Shown here one piece after another: positions 44,141-52,015 of a stretch of 64,000 nucleotides of DNA (its first letter is position 1; every line of letters starts with the position of its first letter). A program made the position numbers and the translations under genes. Source of the DNA: VAZQ01 sp963785745 (GTDB lineage: Bacteria > Pseudomonadota > Alphaproteobacteria > Rhizobiales > Xanthobacteraceae); contig CAWAWR010000029.1 in the NCBI GenBank assembly GCA_963785745.1, positions 124,001 through 188,000 on the forward strand. The letters run 5' to 3'. The notes below the pieces were generated by a model, which saw nothing but the letters and a program-made list of their open reading frames with translations, was not told the DNA's origin and ran no database searches.

Positions 44141-45129
44141 TCGATAACCTCGTCGGCACGAGCAAGCATGATCCGTGGCACGGTCAAGCCCAGCGCCTTG
44201 GCAGCCTTGAGATTGATGACAAGCTCAAACTTCGCGGGTGCCTGCACCGGTAGGTCGACCACCTTAGCGCCTCTCAAAATGCGGTCAACGTAGAACGGGG
44301 TGCGCTTGTACTGGTCAAGCAAGTCGGCTCCATATGAGATCAATCCGCCTTCTGCAGCGAAATATCGAAAAGGATAGATTGCGGGCATTTGTTGCCCGGC
44401 GCTTTGTGCAATGACGAGACTGCGATGCATTGCGGTGAAATTATCGGGCATGACGATCAAGCCGGAAGCACTTTCGCGTCCGAATGCAGCGAGCGCGTGC
44501 TCGATGCCCGCTCGAGTACGGACAGGAATTGCAAACGGACTGACCGCGTTTGACTTTGCAGCGGCCTCAAACGACGGCATGAAATATGACCCGCGGCCCG
44601 TTGCAGTATCCGGGTTGAAAATGATGCCCACGCGCGTGACGCTTGGCGCGATCTGCTTGAGGAGTTCCAGCCATTTTCCGCCCATCGACCAGATATTGTT
44701 GGTAAAGCCGGTAACGTTGTCACCTGGTCGCGCCAAGCTGCCGACGAAGCCGGCACCAACCGGATCCGACGCGGTGACGAAGACGATAGGGATCGTGCGG
44801 TTCTCGCGTCGCAGCGCCGATACGACAATGCCGCTGCTGGCCACGACGACGCCCGGTTTCAATGCGATGAGTTCTTTTGCCAGCGCTTGAATTCGATCTG
44901 TGTCTCCTGCGAAGCGATAGTGGATTTGAACGTTTCGGCCCGCAGTCCAGCCAAGCTCCCGGAGTCCTCCCTCAAATGCCGCGATGCGACGCGGCACCTC
45001 AGGGTCGCTTTCGGCGAGTGCGATGAGGACGCCAACAACGGCGATTCGTTCGAGCGTTTCTGCAATTGCTGCAATCGGCCAAGTCAGCAGCCCGCCGCCA
45101 AATAGAGTTAGGACCTCCCGGCGCCTCAT
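44137..45129 (-). CDS. ABC_sub_bind-family substrate-binding protein, coupled to the histidine kinase
   Basis: A 330-residue periplasmic binding protein of the TrpX-like ABC_sub_bind family. The signal peptide MRRREVLTLFGGGLLTWPIA resembles a weak Tat signal. Family blocks are GGLRELGWTAGRNVQIHYR, ASSGIVVSALRREN, TASDPVGAGFVGSLARPG and the C-terminal FELVINLKAAKALGLTVPR. The ATG at 45129 is chosen because the signal peptide follows directly. Its stop overlaps the kinase start by four bases. No permease or ATPase is nearby, so a sensory role is more likely than transport. Confidence 0.88.
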   Translation of the reverse strand: MRRREVLTLFGGGLLTWPIAAIAETLERIAVVGVLIALAESDPEVPRRIAAFEGGLRELGWTAGRNVQIHYRFAGDTDRIQALAKELIALKPGVVVASSGIVVSALRRENRTIPIVFVTASDPVGAGFVGSLARPGDNVTGFTNNIWSMGGKWLELLKQIAPSVTRVGIIFNPDTATGRGSYFMPSFEAAAKSNAVSPFAIPVRTRAGIEHALAAFGRESASGLIVMPDNFTAMHRSLVIAQSAGQQMPAIYPFRYFAAEGGLISYGADLLDQYKRTPFYVDRILRGAKVVDLPVQAPAKFELVINLKAAKALGLTVPRIMLARADEVIE

Positions 45130-45361
45130 GGCATCACCTCTTGGCGACAGCAATTCGTGCTGAATTCCCTGATCTCGGGCTTCGAAGCCGGATCGGCTTC
45201 TGCGCACGAGCCTCAAAATGGGATTGAGAGGGCACGTCGTCCTCGCCGTCGTAGCCATGGCCAAAGCGGGGAACATGGCTTTCTTTATTTGCGATCGCGC
45301 TGCGCGAAAGCAGCCGGGAATATTGTTGTCCCGGGCGCGGTCGGTAAATCAGCGAAACGTC

Positions 45362-45386
45362 AGTACCTACCCAGTACCAAAGTACT
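45362..45386. promoter_or_regulatory. Candidate operator: three AGTACY half-sites
   Basis: AGTACC at 45362-45367 and 45373-45378 and AGTACT at 45381-45386. The last two form an inverted repeat AGTAC-CAAA-GTACT. They lie in the 298-base gap 45130-45427 between two binding-protein genes, upstream of the kinase-coupled gene on the minus strand. The rest of that gap shows no gene. Confidence 0.4.
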
Positions 45387-45427
45387 AGAGATTGCTGCGG
45401 TGCGGAATCCGCGATCGCCGAGCGGTT

Positions 45428-46411
45428 TTATTCAACCAATTCATCGGCGCGGCTCAGCAGCACGCGTGGAACAGTCAGTCCTAGAGCCTTGGCGGTCTTC
45501 AGATTGATCACAAGTTCAAATCGACTAGGGACCATGACGGGCAGGTCGGCTGGCTGCGCTCCCTTCAGAATCCGCCCGACAAAGACCCCGGTCTGGACGT
45601 AGACCTCCGCGACGCTGGGCCCGTAGCTCATCAGGCCTCCAGCCGTCGTGAATTCGCGCCATTGGTAGGCGGTCGGTATCCCGTAGCGGGCGGCGAGGCC
45701 GATCAATTGCGATCGTTTGCTGCTGAAAAACGCGTCGGCGGTCACCAGCAATGCATCGACCTTTTTCTGGGACAGTGTCTCGAAGGCAGCATCGATCTCC
45801 CGATCATTACTGGTGCCCAGGATCAGCAACTCGCGACCGACGGCTTTTGCCCCGGCATGCACTTCCCGCATCTGCATTGCGCCATCCGGGCGATTTGGAT
45901 TGATCAGCACGCCGATCGGACCGCTCGAGGGTTTGATCTGGTGCAGCAGTTCCAGTCTTTTCGGATCGAGTTCCGAGGTCAGACCGGCATTGCCGGTGAG
46001 GTTTCCGCCCGGCCGATTGAGACTGGCGACAAGACCGTAGCCGATTGGATCGGCAACGGTCGTGAAAACGATCGGCAAGGTCGTGGTCACTTTTTTGGCC
46101 GCGATTGCAGACGTAGGACCGCCGGACGCGACGATGACGGACACTCCGCGTTTGACAAGTTCGGCGGCGAGCCCGGGCAGGCGGTCGTATTGGTTGTCGG
46201 CCCAGCGATATTCGATCGTAACGTTTTGATTCTCCACGTAGCCGGCCTGCTTCAGGCCGCGATGGAACGCGACGGCCTGTTCGTCTCGCAATCCAACGGA
46301 CGTGCTGTTGAGCACGCCGATGATCGGCATTGCCGGCTGCTGCGCGTTCAGAGGCAGCGGCCAAAGCGCCACCGCACCAGCAAAAAGGACTATGGCAGTG
46401 CGCAGTTTCAC
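45428..46411 (-). CDS. ABC_sub_bind-family substrate-binding protein with signal peptide
   Basis: A 327-residue periplasmic binding protein. Start at GTG 46411, preceded by AAGGTGA and followed by a signal peptide (KLRTAIVLFAGAVALWPLPL, then NAQ). Family blocks: GLKQAGYVENQNVTIEYRW, ASGGPTSAIAAKKV, TVADPIGYGLVASLNRPGG and the C-terminal FELVINLKTAKALGLTVPR. This copy keeps the normal secreted form and serves as the reference for the two altered copies upstream (46451 and 47495). Confidence 0.88.
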   Translation of the reverse strand: MKLRTAIVLFAGAVALWPLPLNAQQPAMPIIGVLNSTSVGLRDEQAVAFHRGLKQAGYVENQNVTIEYRWADNQYDRLPGLAAELVKRGVSVIVASGGPTSAIAAKKVTTTLPIVFTTVADPIGYGLVASLNRPGGNLTGNAGLTSELDPKRLELLHQIKPSSGPIGVLINPNRPDGAMQMREVHAGAKAVGRELLILGTSNDREIDAAFETLSQKKVDALLVTADAFFSSKRSQLIGLAARYGIPTAYQWREFTTAGGLMSYGPSVAEVYVQTGVFVGRILKGAQPADLPVMVPSRFELVINLKTAKALGLTVPRVLLSRADELVE

Positions 46412-46450
46412 GAGATCACCTTTTCGGTGCACGCTCAGGATATCCGGTTG

Positions 46451-47371
46451 TTAGAGCTCGTTGATGGTGCCACCGATACCGAGCGCGCTCGCCACATCAA
46501 GGAACAACTGGCTCTTGGGATCCATATTCATCCTTGCTGCGGTCTGAGAACTAACGAAAAGTTCGCGCGCTAGAGCTTCCCTGACCGGCAGATTTGCAAT
46601 TGGTTCGCCGTTGAGGAGGCGTCCGGCATACTCGCCGGCATTGCGATATCCTTCATTCTTATCTGGTCCGAAGGCCATCAGACCGCCGTTGGCGGCGTAT
46701 GAACGCCATTGGAACATGGCTGGAACCCCAAGGCTGTCCGCAAGCGCGACCACGGCCTGGCGGTGGCTGTTGAAGAGTGAATCGGCGGACACGAGGAGTC
46801 CCGTGATGCTTCCGAACTGGCTCGCAGCGGCGGCAATTTCGGCGGTGGTCGACGCGTCTACGACAATCGCTGTGCGGCCGAGCGCAGTCGCCATGTTTTC
46901 GTATGACGTCGCCTGGGCAGCGGGATTGGGATCTCTTGGAAACGGACGATCGGGATTGCAAAGGACGCCGATTGGCCCCGGGGCGGCGATCGCATGCAGC
47001 CCCGCCATACGCACGGGGTCCAAATCCGTGGTGAATCCATGAGTACCCGTTACGTTGCCTCCCGGCGTGACAAGCCCGCTCGCGACCGGATCGGTGATGG
47101 TCGTGAACACGATCGGGATTGTGGTGGTCTTGTTCTGCGCCGCGATTGCCGAGACGGGACCACCTGACGCGACGATCACGCCGACATTGGCGTCAATCAG
47201 CTGTTGGGCCAGCGCGGGTAGCTGGTCGTAGTCAAAGTCGGCCCAGGCATGCAGCATCATCGTATTGCTGCCATTGCGTCCGGTAAGGGCTAGGCCTTCG
47301 TAGAAGGCGTTCATCTCCTCGGCGCGCGCGTTGGGCGAACTCGTACTATCGAGAAATCCGATGATAGCCAT
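46451..47371 (-). CDS. ABC_sub_bind-like protein lacking a signal peptide, copy 1
   Basis: A 306-residue member of the same family (GFLDSTSSPNARAEEMNAFY, ASGGPVSAIAAQNK, TITDPVASGLV). From the ATG at 47371 the first residues, MAIIGFLDST, are already the first strand of the mature domain, so no signal peptide exists. A short frame just upstream (47377-47454) encodes a relic of one in another frame. The normal C-terminal INLKTAKALGLTVP segment is replaced by FVSSQTAARMNMDPKSQLFL. It is therefore probably cytoplasmic, unless a frameshift is a sequence error. Confidence 0.8.
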   Translation of the reverse strand: MAIIGFLDSTSSPNARAEEMNAFYEGLALTGRNGSNTMMLHAWADFDYDQLPALAQQLIDANVGVIVASGGPVSAIAAQNKTTTIPIVFTTITDPVASGLVTPGGNVTGTHGFTTDLDPVRMAGLHAIAAPGPIGVLCNPDRPFPRDPNPAAQATSYENMATALGRTAIVVDASTTAEIAAAASQFGSITGLLVSADSLFNSHRQAVVALADSLGVPAMFQWRSYAANGGLMAFGPDKNEGYRNAGEYAGRLLNGEPIANLPVREALARELFVSSQTAARMNMDPKSQLFLDVASALGIGGTINEL

Positions 47372-47376
47372 GATGA

Positions 47377-47454
47377 TCAGCCTCTGGTTGGTTCCGCGTT
47401 CTCCGGCACGGCCGGCGAAATCGCCACCACGCCAATGACAGTGCACAGTTTCAT
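47377..47454 (-). pseudogene. Relic signal-peptide ORF upstream of the 46451 gene
   Basis: A 25-codon frame, MKLCTVIGVVAISPAVPENA and five more residues to a TGA, eight bases before the start of the next gene. Its first bases (GTGATGTC, ATGAAACTG, TGCACTGTC) align with the true start of the 45428 gene (GTGATCTC, GTGAAACTG, CGCACTGCC). It therefore looks like the original signal-peptide start, now out of frame with the mature domain. Confidence 0.6.
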
Positions 47455-47494
47455 GACATCACTTCTCGGCCCACGCTCACTGGCTGTCTGGTCG

Positions 47495-48436
47495 TTAGAT
47501 CCAATTGATGTGGATTATGCCTAGCCAGTCAGCCATCTGACGGAATGGCGAATCCTGGGGATCCAACTTGAGCCTGTGTGCGGCCCGCGTACTCACGAAC
47601 AAATCGGGCGTTGTGGTCTGCCTGACCGGCAGATTTTCGGGTAGCGCACCATTGATTACGCGGGCGGCATACTCGCCCGCAATGCGATATCCATCTGTCT
47701 TCCTCGGCCCGAAGCTCATCAGGCCGCCATCCGCCACGTAAGCACGCCATTGGTACATGGCTGGAACCGCGAGCCGTTCGGCAAGCGCAAGCACGCGATA
47801 GCGGCGGCTGTTGAAGAGCGCATCCGCGGTCACAAGGAGTCCGGTGATCCTTCCGTTGAGTTGGTCGAAAGCGTTGTCAATTTCAGTGTCAGTCGACGCG
47901 TTCACGACAATGGCTGCGCGTCTGACCGCCGCCGCCATGCCTTCATACGCTCGCTGCTGGGCAACGGGATTGGGATCTCTTGGAAACGGACGCTGAGGAT
48001 TGGCAAGGACACCGATTGCGCCCGGAGCGGCAAGGATGCTTAAGCCGAGCAGACGCTGGTCCTCCGTCTCGGTCGTGTGCCCGTAAGTACCCGTCACGTT
48101 TTTTTCCGGCCTGTCCAGATTTTGAACAAGGAGGGCTGGACGCGGATCGGTGATGGTCGTGAATACGACAGGTTTTTCGTTGTCCTGGGTCTTGATTTGG
48201 GCCGCAATAGCCGAGGCAGGACCTCCTGCTGCGACGATCACTTTGACGTCGGCATTATTGGCCAACTCCTCGGCGAGGTCGGGTAACCGCGTGTAGTCAT
48301 TGTCGGCCCAGGCATGGATCACCCTGGTATTCTCAGGATCTACGCCGATACTCGTCAGACCGTTGTAGAATGCATCCATCTCCTCGCCGCGCCCAAAAGG
48401 CGAAGCGCTATCAAGAATTCCAATTGCATCGGCCAT
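47495..48436 (-). CDS. ABC_sub_bind-like protein, probably without signal peptide, copy 2
   Basis: A 313-residue paralogue of the 46451 gene, sharing AIGILDSASPFGRGEEMDAF, AAGGPASAIAAQIKT, the NPQRPFPRDPNPVAQ stretch and a C-terminal FVSTRAAHRLKLDPQDSPF. The ATG at 48436 follows AAGGAG, and the bases around it (TGATCATCATGGC) are the same as in the paralogue. However, the frame stays open to a GTG at 48616 with an excellent GGGAGGG site and a plausible signal peptide (LLRLVVACSTVAAASSAQ), so a secreted long form with a 35-residue linker is possible. Confidence 0.78.
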   Translation of the reverse strand: MADAIGILDSASPFGRGEEMDAFYNGLTSIGVDPENTRVIHAWADNDYTRLPDLAEELANNADVKVIVAAGGPASAIAAQIKTQDNEKPVVFTTITDPRPALLVQNLDRPEKNVTGTYGHTTETEDQRLLGLSILAAPGAIGVLANPQRPFPRDPNPVAQQRAYEGMAAAVRRAAIVVNASTDTEIDNAFDQLNGRITGLLVTADALFNSRRYRVLALAERLAVPAMYQWRAYVADGGLMSFGPRKTDGYRIAGEYAARVINGALPENLPVRQTTTPDLFVSTRAAHRLKLDPQDSPFRQMADWLGIIHINWI

Positions 48437-48702
48437 GATGATCACTCCTTGGTTTGTTAGTACACAAGGTGATTCACTGCTCCATTGCGCCGCCACGGAC
48501 GTGGCTTGCAAAGAGTGGCTTGCAAAAAGATGTCTCTGAGATTGCGCGGACGATGCTGCCGCAACGGTCGAACAAGCGACCACTAAACGCAACAACGCCC
48601 GACAACGACTTACCACGTATTCCCTCCCATAGGCGGGAGCACCCCGAGGCGCAAGAACCGGTAATCAGGTAGAGGCGGCAAGTTGTTTGTTGTTAGAAGA
48701 AT

Positions 48703-48782
48703 AGTTTAGGTTCCATAACAGATAAAGCAATCCCCGCTTTCCGGGATAAACCCATCCAGCATTCGTATCATACTGATCAGTA
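48703..48782 (-). promoter_or_regulatory. Candidate promoter and 12-base palindrome upstream of the binding-protein genes
   Basis: On the minus strand TTGCTT (48730-48725), a 16-base spacer and TAAACT (48708-48703) form a plausible sigma-70 promoter. A perfect palindrome TACTGATCAGTA stands at 48771-48782, about 40 bases further upstream, where an activator could bind. The region 48617-48887 between the response regulator and the binding protein holds no other gene and is AT-richer than its neighbours. Confidence 0.4.
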
Positions 48783-48887
48783 ACCATTTTCGAATGACGT
48801 TTGGTCGCAGCGCGAGAAAATCGCGTGGGGACGCTGCCGTCTCAGATGAAATCCCGCGCATCGTTTAACGGCCGGGATACCAAACCT

Positions 48888-49571
48888 TCATTGCGATTTG
48901 ACGTCGGGCGTAAGATCCCATCCCAGCTCGCCGGCCGCAATGACAGCCTCGGTCCGGTTGGTGACCTTCAGTGCCTTGAAGATAGCCGTGATGTGGTTCT
49001 TGACGGTCGGCTCGGCCAGATCAAGCACACGGCAGATTGCCTTGTTGCTCTTGCCTTGCATCATGAGCGCGAGCACATCGACTTGACGCTCTGTAAGACC
49101 CAAATCCGCGGGTGCCGCCCGCGATTGAAGGCCCAGCCGGGTCGCCGTTGGAGACGCTGGCGGAGGGGGTTCTTCGCGCGAGAGGATTTCTGGCGGAATG
49201 TAGATCCCGCCGGCAAATACGAGTTGCAAGGCACTCATCATTACCTCGCGCTGACCCGTTTTCGGGATGAATCCGACCGCGCCCATATCGAGCGCTTTCG
49301 TAACGCTGTTTCTGTCCTGCTGGCCCGAGAGCACGACGACGGCAATCTCCGGATGCTGCGCACGCAATTCGCTGAGGACGGAAAATCCATCTCGATCGGG
49401 CAGATTTAGATCGAGCAGAATGAGACCCAGGTCAGCATGCTCTGCGACGAGATGCATCGCTTGCTGACTGTCGGATGCTTCGAAGAGAGAAACGTCGCTT
49501 TTGAGATCGGCAAATACGCCACGCAACGCTTCCCGAATGAGGGGATGATCGTCGACGACTAAGATTTTCAT
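48888..49571 (-). CDS. NarL/FixJ-family response regulator (LuxR-type HTH)
   Basis: A 227-residue two-domain regulator. The receiver covers residues 1-120 with Asp54 as phospho-acceptor (LILLDLNLPDRDG), acidic residues at 7-8 and Lys104. A proline-rich linker (EEPPPPASPTATR) leads to a LuxR-type helix-turn-helix near 165-220 (LTERQVDVLALMMQGKSNKA through PTVKNHITAIFKAL). The ATG at 49571 gives the receiver its normal start MKILVVDDHP. It is the first gene of the minus-strand signalling block and the likely output of the hybrid kinase encoded at 41858-44140. Confidence 0.92.
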   Translation of the reverse strand: MKILVVDDHPLIREALRGVFADLKSDVSLFEASDSQQAMHLVAEHADLGLILLDLNLPDRDGFSVLSELRAQHPEIAVVVLSGQQDRNSVTKALDMGAVGFIPKTGQREVMMSALQLVFAGGIYIPPEILSREEPPPPASPTATRLGLQSRAAPADLGLTERQVDVLALMMQGKSNKAICRVLDLAEPTVKNHITAIFKALKVTNRTEAVIAAGELGWDLTPDVKSQ

Positions 49572-49668
49572 AGCAATCTCGCTGTCTTTGACCGCCACTC
49601 CGCCACGCTGAGAGTACTTCAATCCGGCCACAAAAGCACCGTCATAAACCGAACCGCGATCGGCTCAA

Positions 49669-49965
49669 TTACCACGGCCTTTGGCTGGACGAGGCCCAGG
49701 CCATGCTCTGGGCGATGTCGTCATAGAGCCGCAAGGCGTCCATCACCTGTCCGTCGAAGCACATTATTCGCGCATGCATGATCGTGCGCACCGCATCCAT
49801 CCTTTCTTGCTGAGAGATGCTGCTCGCCTCGATCAATATCATGATCTGCATGTCGCGCGCTGCGCATCCTCGGGTAAAGCCTCCCCCGGCGGCCACGCTG
49901 CTGGTCGCGCCGACGGCCCAGATCGCCAGGGCAGCCACACACCATCCAAACAATTTGCGTCGCAT
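49669..49965 (-). CDS. Small secreted protein of unknown function
   Basis: A 98-residue protein with a signal peptide (LFGWCVAALAIWAVGATSSVAA, residues 5-26 without the first four). The mature part has two cysteines (Cys34 and Cys69) that could pair, and an alpha-helical middle (QQERMDAVRTIMHARIMCF). I recognise no family. AGGAG eight bases before the ATG supports the start. It lies just upstream of the response-regulator gene on the same strand, but the 97-base gap and no other evidence leave a link open. Confidence 0.65.
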   Translation of the reverse strand: MRRKLFGWCVAALAIWAVGATSSVAAGGGFTRGCAARDMQIMILIEASSISQQERMDAVRTIMHARIMCFDGQVMDALRLYDDIAQSMAWASSSQRPW

Positions 49966-50004
49966 CGAGAATCTCCTGTCGGCCTGACGGTCGTACGAAC
50001 GAAA

Positions 50005-50044
50005 AAGTGAAGGCGGCCGACCCCGAAAGGGCGACCGCCTTTAG
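50005..50044 (-). terminator. Rho-independent terminator after the 50051 gene
   Basis: On the minus strand AAAGGCGGTCGCCC and GGTCGGCCGCCTT form an imperfect long stem around CTTTCG, followed by CACTTTTTCG. It begins seven bases past the stop codon. Confidence 0.75.
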
Positions 50045-50050
50045 ACTCGT

Positions 50051-50224
50051 TCAGTGGCGGGGCATGCCGTCGTCACGGCCCGTCGCCGTGTCGAACCAAT
50101 TCCGTTCGGCATTGGTGAACGGCTGAACGGCCTGGTGCTCCTGACGGGGGGCGCGTTGCGCATTCGCGACCGACGTGGTGACGACGAGCGCGGCGGTAAG
50201 GACGAGAAGGGTCTTCGTGAACAT
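50051..50224 (-). CDS. Very small secreted protein of unknown function
   Basis: A 57-residue protein below usual gene-calling size. It starts with a signal peptide (FTKTLLVLTAALVVTTSVAN, then AQ) after a good AAGGAGAC site. The mature part of about 34 residues holds FTNAERNWFDTATGRDDGMP. A terminator follows immediately. Signal peptide, ribosome site and terminator together make it likely real. The GRDD near the end recalls the tails of the 30964-31588 proteins, but the DPDP motif is missing. Confidence 0.68.
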   Translation of the reverse strand: MFTKTLLVLTAALVVTTSVANAQRAPRQEHQAVQPFTNAERNWFDTATGRDDGMPRH

Positions 50225-50813
50225 TGCGATGTCTCCTTTTCACACCGATGTTGGTGTGACTGCATCCTCATCGATCGCGAGCGCTCGGAAAATCGTGCGG
50301 AGGTCTTAAGACCGCTCCTTCACGGAAAGGCCTAGAAATGGCAGTGGGAAAGGACAAGTGACGCGCCTGATCTCGCGCTCCGTGGACCATACTCACGTCC
50401 TGGGACCAAGAGGTTTTTGCTCCGGACCTGACTTCCAGCAAAGGCTGGGGTGAAGCCGGCATCCCGTTCGTCGCCTTTCCTCCCAAGGAAGACCGGCGAC
50501 GAAGGAAATGTACTTCGGCTTTGGCCAACACCGGACAGTCAGTAGTAACACTCGCCGCTTCTACCGAAGTCGTGGTCGGCCTCGTCCTGGTTCGCGAGCG
50601 GCCGTGGTGAAGCACCGACCATCCGTCATGCCTGGGGGATTGGAAGGCGGTGCGCGAGCAACAAGATCAGTTGTCGCGGGCATTTCTCATGCGTCGGGCA
50701 ATGCTGGCAGTCGAGGTCCTAGCACCTCTCGCTGATTCAAAGCGAGCATCGATGGCCGGATGATGCGCCCGCACCACAAACGGTGCGGAGCAATTCAACC
50801 AGGAGCTGCGTCG
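50225..50813. other. Region without a recognised gene
   Basis: About 590 bases. Open frames here (for example 50268-50615 minus and 50508-50735 plus) have no protein-like composition, no signal and no ribosome site. I see no clear repeat of the families found elsewhere. It probably holds the promoters of the small genes on both sides, and may include a degraded gene. Confidence 0.4.
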
Positions 50814-50942
50814 ATGTTGAAGAAGACCCTTATCGCACTTTTCGCAAGCCTCGCCCTGATCGCAACGCTCGACTCTGGCGCGAATGCCCGAGGCGATTGT
50901 GATGACAGCGCTGCCAGCGCCTACGCCGTTCCGCGCTGCTGA
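50814..50942 (+). CDS. Very small secreted peptide of unknown function
   Basis: A 42-residue peptide: basic start and hydrophobic core (LKKTLIALFASLALIATLDS, residues 2-21), then GANARGDCDDSAASAYAVPRC. AGGAG eight bases before the ATG at 50814 supports the start. The mature part would have two cysteines in under 20 residues. It is too short for family assignment; signal peptide and ribosome site are the only evidence. Confidence 0.55.
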   Translation: MLKKTLIALFASLALIATLDSGANARGDCDDSAASAYAVPRC

Positions 50943-51011
50943 CGTACCAGTCTCTCGACGACCCCGGTGCGCACGGAGTACTGCCGCCGGCGGCCATCAG
51001 ACTCTTGGCGA

Positions 51012-51977
51012 TCAGATCTTCGCGATTCTCGCGTCGTCGATCACCTTGCGCCATTTGGCGACTTCAGCCCGCACATAGGCCGCGAAGTCGGCCGAGGAAT
51101 TGCCTTCGGCCTCGACGCCGACTTCGAGCAGCCGTGCCTTCATGTCGGGCGCGCTGACGATCGCCGCGATCTCACGTTGCAACAGCTCGACGATCGGCTT
51201 CGGCGTTCCCGCCGGCACGAACACGCCGGTCATGGTCTCGGCGTCCTGGCCCTTGATGCCGAACTCGTCGAGCGTCGGGATGTCCGGCAACGCCGCCGAG
51301 CGCTTGCTGGCGGTGACCGCAAGCCCGCGCAGCTTTCCCTCGCGGATCAGGTTGACGTAGTTGCCGAGCGCCGAACAGACGATCGGCGTGTGGCCGCCGA
51401 GCAGCGACGTCGTCATCGGGCCGCCGCCCTGGAACGGTACCGTGATGAAGTCGAGCTTGAGCGCGAGCTTCATCATGTCGATCGACAGCGACGGCGTGGT
51501 ACCGGTGCCGGGCGAGCCGACGCTGTGCTTGCCGGGCTCGCGGCGGATGATGTCGATCAGGTCCTTCATGGTCTTTGCGGGGAAGCTCGCATTGACGACC
51601 CATGAATTCGGCGTGCCGCCGGCCTTGGTGACCGGGATGAAGTCCTTGTCGATATCGAAAGGCACCTTGGCGTAGAGGCTCGGGTTGACCACGATGCTCG
51701 AGGACGCCAGCAGGACCGTGTAGCCGTCGCCCGGCGACTTCGCCACCATGCCCATGCCGAGATTGCCGCCGGCGCCGGCGACATTCTCGATGAAGAACTG
51801 CTGGCCGAGCCGCTCCGAAAGCCGCTGCGCAATCAGCCGTCCGGCGATGTCGGTCACGCCGCCGGCGGCAAACGGGATGATGATCTTCACCGGCTTGGTG
51901 GGATACGGCTGGGCCGACAGCGGCCCGGCGAAGATGAGCGCAAGAAGGGCAACGAATGCACGGATGGCAGTGTTCAT
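51012..51977 (-). CDS. TctC/Bug-family binding protein, canonical subgroup
   Basis: A 321-residue periplasmic binding protein with a signal peptide (RAFVALLALIFAGPLSAQ). It has the canonical blocks YPTKPVKIIIPFAAGGVTDI, ENVAGAGGNLGMGMVA, GSPGTGTTPSLSIDMM and PFQGGGPMTTSLLGGHTP. The ATG at 51977 follows GGAGG. It is the last of three tandem paralogues on the minus strand; no membrane components are encoded beside them. Confidence 0.88.
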   Translation of the reverse strand: MNTAIRAFVALLALIFAGPLSAQPYPTKPVKIIIPFAAGGVTDIAGRLIAQRLSERLGQQFFIENVAGAGGNLGMGMVAKSPGDGYTVLLASSSIVVNPSLYAKVPFDIDKDFIPVTKAGGTPNSWVVNASFPAKTMKDLIDIIRREPGKHSVGSPGTGTTPSLSIDMMKLALKLDFITVPFQGGGPMTTSLLGGHTPIVCSALGNYVNLIREGKLRGLAVTASKRSAALPDIPTLDEFGIKGQDAETMTGVFVPAGTPKPIVELLQREIAAIVSAPDMKARLLEVGVEAEGNSSADFAAYVRAEVAKWRKVIDDARIAKI

Positions 51978-52015
51978 GACATCCTCCACTGGCAGTAAAT
52001 GCTGGCAGCGTCGGG

